Origin: Cenococcum geophilum 1.58
Taxonomy: Eukaryota; Ascomycota; Dothideomycetes; Gloniales; Gloniaceae
Direction: 5' to 3'
NCBI GenBank assembly: GCA_001692895.1
Contig: KV748218.1
Location: 620,001-684,000 of the forward strand
Length of the DNA stretch: 64,000 nt
Below are positions 59,284-64,000 of the stretch, piece by piece. The notes below the pieces were generated by a model that saw only the letters and a program-made list of their open reading frames with translations, searched no databases and was not told the DNA's origin. The translations under genes and the position numbers were made by a program. Numbering within the stretch: position 1 is the stretch's first letter; each line of letters opens with the position of its first letter.

Positions 59284-60345
59284 AATATGGCCTATAATTG
59301 CCAATAGATAACCAAGAAGTATAGGCGGCAAAAACTGGCGGTAAAGAGTGAGATTGTATCCTTTTTATCACAATCTACTACGCTAATAATCTATAGGGAA
59401 AAGTCCTTAAGGTATTAAAAAAGGAGGAATGTAAACGCCTCTTTGTAAAAGCGTACGCTTGAGAAGCATAGCAACTCTTAAGGAATTATATAATCACAGT
59501 CTAGTGAGCCCTATAACTAGCAAAACCCAAAGCAAAGTATGCCACTGCTATTCCGTTAGAATCCCTCTTACTATATTATAAAACTTACCCTAGTCTAGCT
59601 ACACGGACGGAAGCAATTGTATAAGCCTAAAGATTCACTTCTAGCAGAACACCTTTAAAAGCGATTATAATAATCCTCTATACACCCCCCCTTGAAGTAT
59701 ATACTTAGTAAAGAAGTGGCTGCTAGGTATAGCCTAACCTAATCTAACTTAAAAAAGTTTGATAAACTATCTGCTTAGTTGGCGCAAGAGAAGATAGACA
59801 CTAGATTAGTTGCTTATTTAAGGGGAATAGGCAGTAAAAGGCCGCCATAGATATTTGGTAAAAGGCCGTTACAAAGTTAGTCGCGCTATTTAAAAAGGAG
59901 CACTACCGCCGAGTTTAATCTAGAGATATTGACATAAAGGTCTTAGAAAACGTCTTACACCGCTACTAATTATTGCTTTATTAATCTAGAGAGCGTAAGG
60001 ATATATATTAAAGCTGGATTACTACTAGAAGAAGTTTAAAAATATATTAAGGCTGTTATTTAGAGTGAAATCTCTCTAGTGAAGAAGGAAGAGCTAAAAA
60101 AGCTCGCTAATAATTTCTATTGTAACTTCTTAATGATTCTACGTGGGGCGGCTAGGGAAGATAACTGCGTAGAAGTTCTCTATAAGACACTTTCCTATAT
60201 ATTTCCTAGGGATAAGTTTATACACTTAAGAAATGTAGGTATAGTATTCAATTTCTCCGTAATTCTTAGCAAAACTACTACACCTTTAACTGGAATGCTA
60301 ACTCGTGACATACATCTAATCCATAGACTGGTGACTAGTCCTTAA
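59284..60345 (+). pseudogene. Unrecognised frame with an 88-codon open C-terminus
   Basis: A plus-strand frame starting around the ATG at 59288 (MAYNCQQ) stays readable in parts and ends in an open stretch, 60079-60345 (KKEELKKLANNFYCNFLMILRG... IFPRDKFIHLRNV), with a stop at 60343. The open region still holds CA/TG. No family recognised. Confidence 0.35.
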
Positions 60346-60699
60346 GCCTCGTACCTATTCCTTCTAGGATTTTAGTTTTCTAGATAAGGCTGGTAATAAG
60401 CCTAATAATAATGCACTCCCGGGGGAAGCGACTAAGGAAGTCCCTAATAAAACCGTCTCTTAGGTTATCCCAAGAAAATAAGCGCAGGCAGCTATTAAGT
60501 ACCTTTCCCCACAACAATCCTCCGAATCTGTTATTATAGGTAAACTAGGTATCGCGGATAAAGTAAGTCTCTTATAGTAGCTTTCTATAACCTTTTAAAT
60601 TAAGGATAGCGGTTGCTAGAGCTAGGCTAAATGCTAATTATTATAAGGCACTAGCAGTAAATAAAGCTATACTACTACCTCTACTGCCTACCTAGTCCC

Positions 60700-61990
60700 A
60701 AACGGAAATAGATAACTCTCCTATTAAGATACCTTATCCAAATATTACTATCGGAATCTCCCAAAATATATTAGTATAAGAATTATATCGTATATAGGGT
60801 CTTAACCGTATTTAGGCAAAGTATTTTCTAAAAGATCTCTAGCAGAAGACTATATATTGAGATAGTAGGAGATAAAGAGAACCTATACTTTACAGTAAAC
60901 CAACTTAAAGAGCGCTCTAAATTCGCTTCCCATTTTTGGTTATAGAGGGTAAATCGTATACAACTAGCAAGTATATCTTTAATATAGAGAATTAAGCCGT
61001 AGCCTTAGGGGCATATATACTTAAAATTTAATATAATCTCAATTATCTAGTCTAACGAGCCTCTCCTTCTAAAGACGCCCTATTATAAAGACCTTACTTA
61101 CTAGCAAAAATCCCTCTAGTTTTCTCTATCTATACCTAAGGGCCCTTTTACGAGCTCTAGGCTCATTATACTATTATAAAAGGGAATATCCGCGAATTTT
61201 ATATAGCACCAATTAAGACTTATCGTGCGCCTATATTGGACAAAGTTCTATAGTAGCTAATGTAAGTAGATAATATCATAACATAGGGGGCTAGGGAATT
61301 TCTGGAAGGCGTGGTAAAGCGGCTAAAAATAGTAGCTAAATAGGCTAAAAGCGGAGGAGCTTAGTTACTCCTTAAGCAGAATCGTAATAGAAGAATTCGC
61401 ATCAAATGCTATTAGCCTAGCAATCTGGCAAAATGCTAAAACGTGCCTCAGTTATTTAAAACAAAAAATTTTCTTATATTATAATCCAGCCATCTATCTT
61501 AAATGCGGCTGTTAGAGAGATTGCCTAATCCCTATGCCTTGCCCAGGCCATCTAAGAATGCACCTTAATTAGAAACCGCTATTAAACCCTACCTCTAGCT
61601 CTAACTCTAATAAAGCGATACTAGGAGCTACCTTAAATAATTTAAAAGAATTATTAATCTAAGCTAGTTATAAGCGCTAAGAAGACGGGTTATATATAAT
61701 AGATATACTTCCTTAATAATTCTACTTACTAGTTAACCTAGTCGAGCAACCTTAAGAGCTAAAACCCCTAGAATTAAAGCCCTAAAAGCTAAAGTCTAGA
61801 GTGAAATTTATAGAAGAGGAAGACGCGCTGCTTACTAATCTAAAAAAGAAATAAAATCTTTTATAGAAACAGATTAAAGATAGCTTTTTAAAAAGAAGTC
61901 TTGGATCACTATAGGGGCATTACTGTTTAAAATTAAAGGCTTAGCCTATTATATAGAAGGAAAGGGAGCGGCCTGCCAGGCGGAAGAATT
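60700..61990 (+). pseudogene. SANT/Myb-like protein, RIP-inactivated
   Basis: The last 60 codons (about 61800-61975) read KFIEEEDALLTNLKKK, then QI, RSLGSL and HYCLKLKA, with stops at the sites of conserved Trp/Gln. This matches the fungal SANT/Myb-like pattern EEDxLLxxLKE...WKxI...FPGRS.GxLQVHY. The upstream part, with KQNRNRRIRIK at about 61380, is readable in pieces but not assigned. Such C-terminal Myb-like domains occur in many fungal proteins of unknown role, some repeat-derived. Confidence 0.55.
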
Positions 61991-62059
61991 GGCGGTAATA
62001 GTAGTGCTATTCTTTTCTGCTTAAAGTTCTATTTCTAGCTTAAGCTCTATTTATGGCGC

Positions 62060-63100
62060 ATTCCTATAGGAAAACGAATATACACTATATAGCTAGATTA
62101 GTATAAATATCCCATCTATAAGCATATGATTCTTAATGGCTTTAAGGACTTCTTTACACCGCTTACCCCCTTTATAACCAATAAACGCGAAACTATATCC
62201 TAGTGACTACCTATTTCTTTTGGCCTCATCCAACGCATATATAATAACCACATTTGGCGATAGATACTAGACTATCCTTATCTCCTCTTAGCCCTTATTT
62301 ATTTTAATCTATACCGCGAATATAGAAGAATGCTAGCGCTTTAGAGAATTATTATAAGATCTATCCACTACTCTGTTAAGCGTAAATACTAGCCTATCTT
62401 TATCCTTAGAAATTCCCGTTAGTATCCACTTATTAGTAGGGCCACGGATTATACTAATATACTTTAGGAGTTTAGGATCGTCTAATGACTAGCGGACGAT
62501 CTTTATACTGTAATATTTATATCCCAATACCGCTTTAAGCCTAAACGTTTAATAATTATTAAGATAAAGTTTTACTATTGCAAGAAATATACTAACAAAA
62601 TCCTTATAGCGGTTAGTTTTCTTCTATAAGAATGTAAACTAGTTACTTATATAAACTTTTAGATGCCTAGATGCCCCAGCTAAACTAAAAGTAGTTGGCT
62701 AAAGAATGTTATCCCTAACTAGTGCTCTTACGGTTAAACCAAAAACGGTTGGCTGAAGGACGTAGTCCCTAACTAGTGCCACTAGAGTAGGGCAAGGTAA
62801 TATCTCAGTCTTATTATCCTTATCCGTTGTAGATTTAAGAGATAATAATTGCGTAGGGGTTAAGGGTGCGCTTAGTTCCTTCTTAAAGTGGCTTTAAGTA
62901 AGCCTACCCTCCACTCTAGGGTATATAGAGGGGGTATTAATATTACCAAGGTAGGTCGGGTCCTTATTAGGATTCGCAGAAGAGGGAAAGGGCTAGCTCG
63001 GCGTGCTAATACTAGAAGGAGTTACCGTCGCTTTAACACCGCTGGGAGAGTTAAGCTTAGGAAGTATTAGCCTCTTATTAATACTTACCGGAGGGCAGGA
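62060..63100 (-). pseudogene. Unrecognised minus-strand gene with peptide repeat
   Basis: A minus-strand frame is readable over about 250 codons. The upstream part (about 63000-62700) is rich in Pro, Ser and Leu; it then has two copies of an LVRDxxLQPTxF motif, followed by VSIFLAIVKLYLNN, IIRGPTNKWILTGISKD, FTLNRVVDRSYNN, YLSPNVVIIYALDEAKRNR and GYKGGKRCKEVLKAI. Stops are RIP-type. The family is unknown to me. The Arg-rich plus-strand frame at 62888-63070 is its shadow. Confidence 0.4.
62683..62791. repeat. Tandem duplication of about 55 bp
   Basis: Two diverged copies of a unit ending TCCCTAACTAGTGC, each with AGTTGGCT/CGGTTGGCT and ATGTTATCC/ACGTAGTCC. They encode the LVRDxxLQPTxF repeat on the minus strand. 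Confidence 0.7.
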
Positions 63101-64000
63101 AAGATAGGGCTAAACGCTTATCATTATATTGTTAACACTAGATATTATTAACGCAAGAGTTAGTAGTATTCTTATCAGCCTTATCTAATAATAAGTCTCT
63201 AGTATATATAATTCGCCTTTAGTTACTTATAGAGCTAGCAGCCTAATAGCTTAGAGTTGCTATAAAAAGTTACTAATAGATTTTCGTTGCCGGCTATAAA
63301 AGGAAAGTATTTATAGGAAATAGAAATAGAATATACTAAGTAAACATTTATATAAGGGAAGCACGGCAGAGCTACTGGCACTAAGCGGCTTCCTATATAT
63401 AGGGCTGCCTAAATCCTTCGCAAGCTAAAGCGCGTTAGCGTACACGCCTATAGCTAAATCAAAACACGGTAACAACTTAAAAATACTGCAGAAGTTCGTA
63501 TGTAAGGTTTATTATTAGTTACACTTATATCTAAATACCTTATTATATCCTAGGGGAACGGCTTAGCGTTTAAATATAATAAGGTCAAATAGAAGCAAAT
63601 AGTAAGGCCTACTCCTATAGTTCTCAAAGCTTAGAGAATTACGCTAAGACGGTCGGCCTATATAGGACATTCTACTCTTAATTTCGTGGTAGGGACTTAG
63701 CGACTAGAAGAGCAAATGCCCTATATTTTTAGGTACTACTTATATAGGCATTAGCATTATAGGGCATAAATTTGCATAAGGCATAGCTGCGTTAATTAGG
63801 GTACAATACGCTACTAATTTCGTGAGGCAAGATAGGCACTACTTGCATTAGGCTTTAATTCAAGCGCCTATCTTTAATAATCCGACAGCTACACCCCTAC
63901 ACGCACTACCCGCCACTTATTTTTATATATTATCTTATATAGGATCCCACGGGAGCTTCTAAATAGGTTCATCAGTTAATTCCCCTTAGGATTTCTTATT
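63101..64000. other. RIP-degraded DNA to the window end
   Basis: TA-rich, with somewhat more CA/TG after about 63840. No gene, terminal repeat or telomere repeat seen. Confidence 0.4.

Noticed and set aside
62888..63070. Arg-rich 60-codon plus-strand frame resembling a ribosomal-protein tail
   Set aside because: Low-complexity basic reading opposite a longer minus-strand frame; no start context and no conserved motif.
1..64000. Mitochondrial or viral origin because of AT richness and many stops
   Set aside because: Intact spliced nuclear genes, LTR elements with target duplications and the strand-symmetric C-to-T pattern fit nuclear DNA with RIP.
63101..64000. Subtelomere with telomere repeats
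   Set aside because: No TTAGGG or CCCTAA arrays; the CTTAGG cluster at 39806-39892 is irregular and internal.

Overview
The window looks like a filamentous ascomycete (Pezizomycotina) chromosome. It has short GT-AG introns with CTRAY branch points, a HET-domain gene, a fungus-specific AAA ATPase with a DUF7025-type N-terminus, and repeats whose decay fits repeat-induced point mutation (RIP): CpA/TpG are depleted, TpA is in great excess, and transposon reading frames are broken mostly at TAA/TAG/TGA codons that look like former CAA/CAG/TGG. I see no rRNA, tRNA or CRISPR, and nothing prokaryotic.

Layout. (1) 1-6480: RIP-degraded repeats with a solo LTR (5160-5317) and an LTR fragment near 1010-1236. 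(2) About 6480-13010: an island of normal composition with two apparently functional genes, a HET-domain protein (6846-8910, +, one intron) and a DUF7025/AAA ATPase (12110-9926, -, three introns). A 752-bp MULE-like MITE with a 9-bp target duplication lies between their 3' ends. (3) 13124-33186: one ancient piggyBac-like transposase gene on the minus strand, cut into four pieces by three insertions: chromovirus 1 (13472-20047), a 2.5-kb satellite-rich block (20732-23240) and chromovirus 2 (23759-32742). Chromovirus 1 carries a solo LTR; chromovirus 2 carries a complete non-autonomous LTR element. Target-site duplications can be read for nearly every insertion, so the order of events can be reconstructed. 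(4) 33187-34428: a second, little-mutated island holding a frameshifted pseudogene that resembles the Egh16/GAS1 family of secreted fungal proteins. (5) 34429-39751: a minus-strand Ty1/copia-like element whose right LTR lacks its outermost 24 bp. (6) 39752-64000: RIP-degraded DNA beginning with a tyrosine recombinase gene of the DUF3435 family. Its frame runs on into a C2H2-like region and then a chromodomain. About 20 kb of decayed genes on both strands follows, including an AAA ATPase pseudogene related to the intact one at 9926-12110, a SANT/Myb-like fragment and several unrecognised long frames.

The most notable candidate is the DUF3435 recombinase with a C-terminal chromodomain. Integration targeting by chromodomains is known from chromovirus integrases, and two of those are present here. 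A tyrosine recombinase with the same tail would be a parallel solution. DUF3435 proteins are the captains of Starship giant transposons, and this one sits at the left edge of a gene-bearing block, transcribed inward, so a decayed Starship-like element running past the window is a reasonable but unproven hypothesis. All family calls were made by eye from translated motifs; no database search was run.
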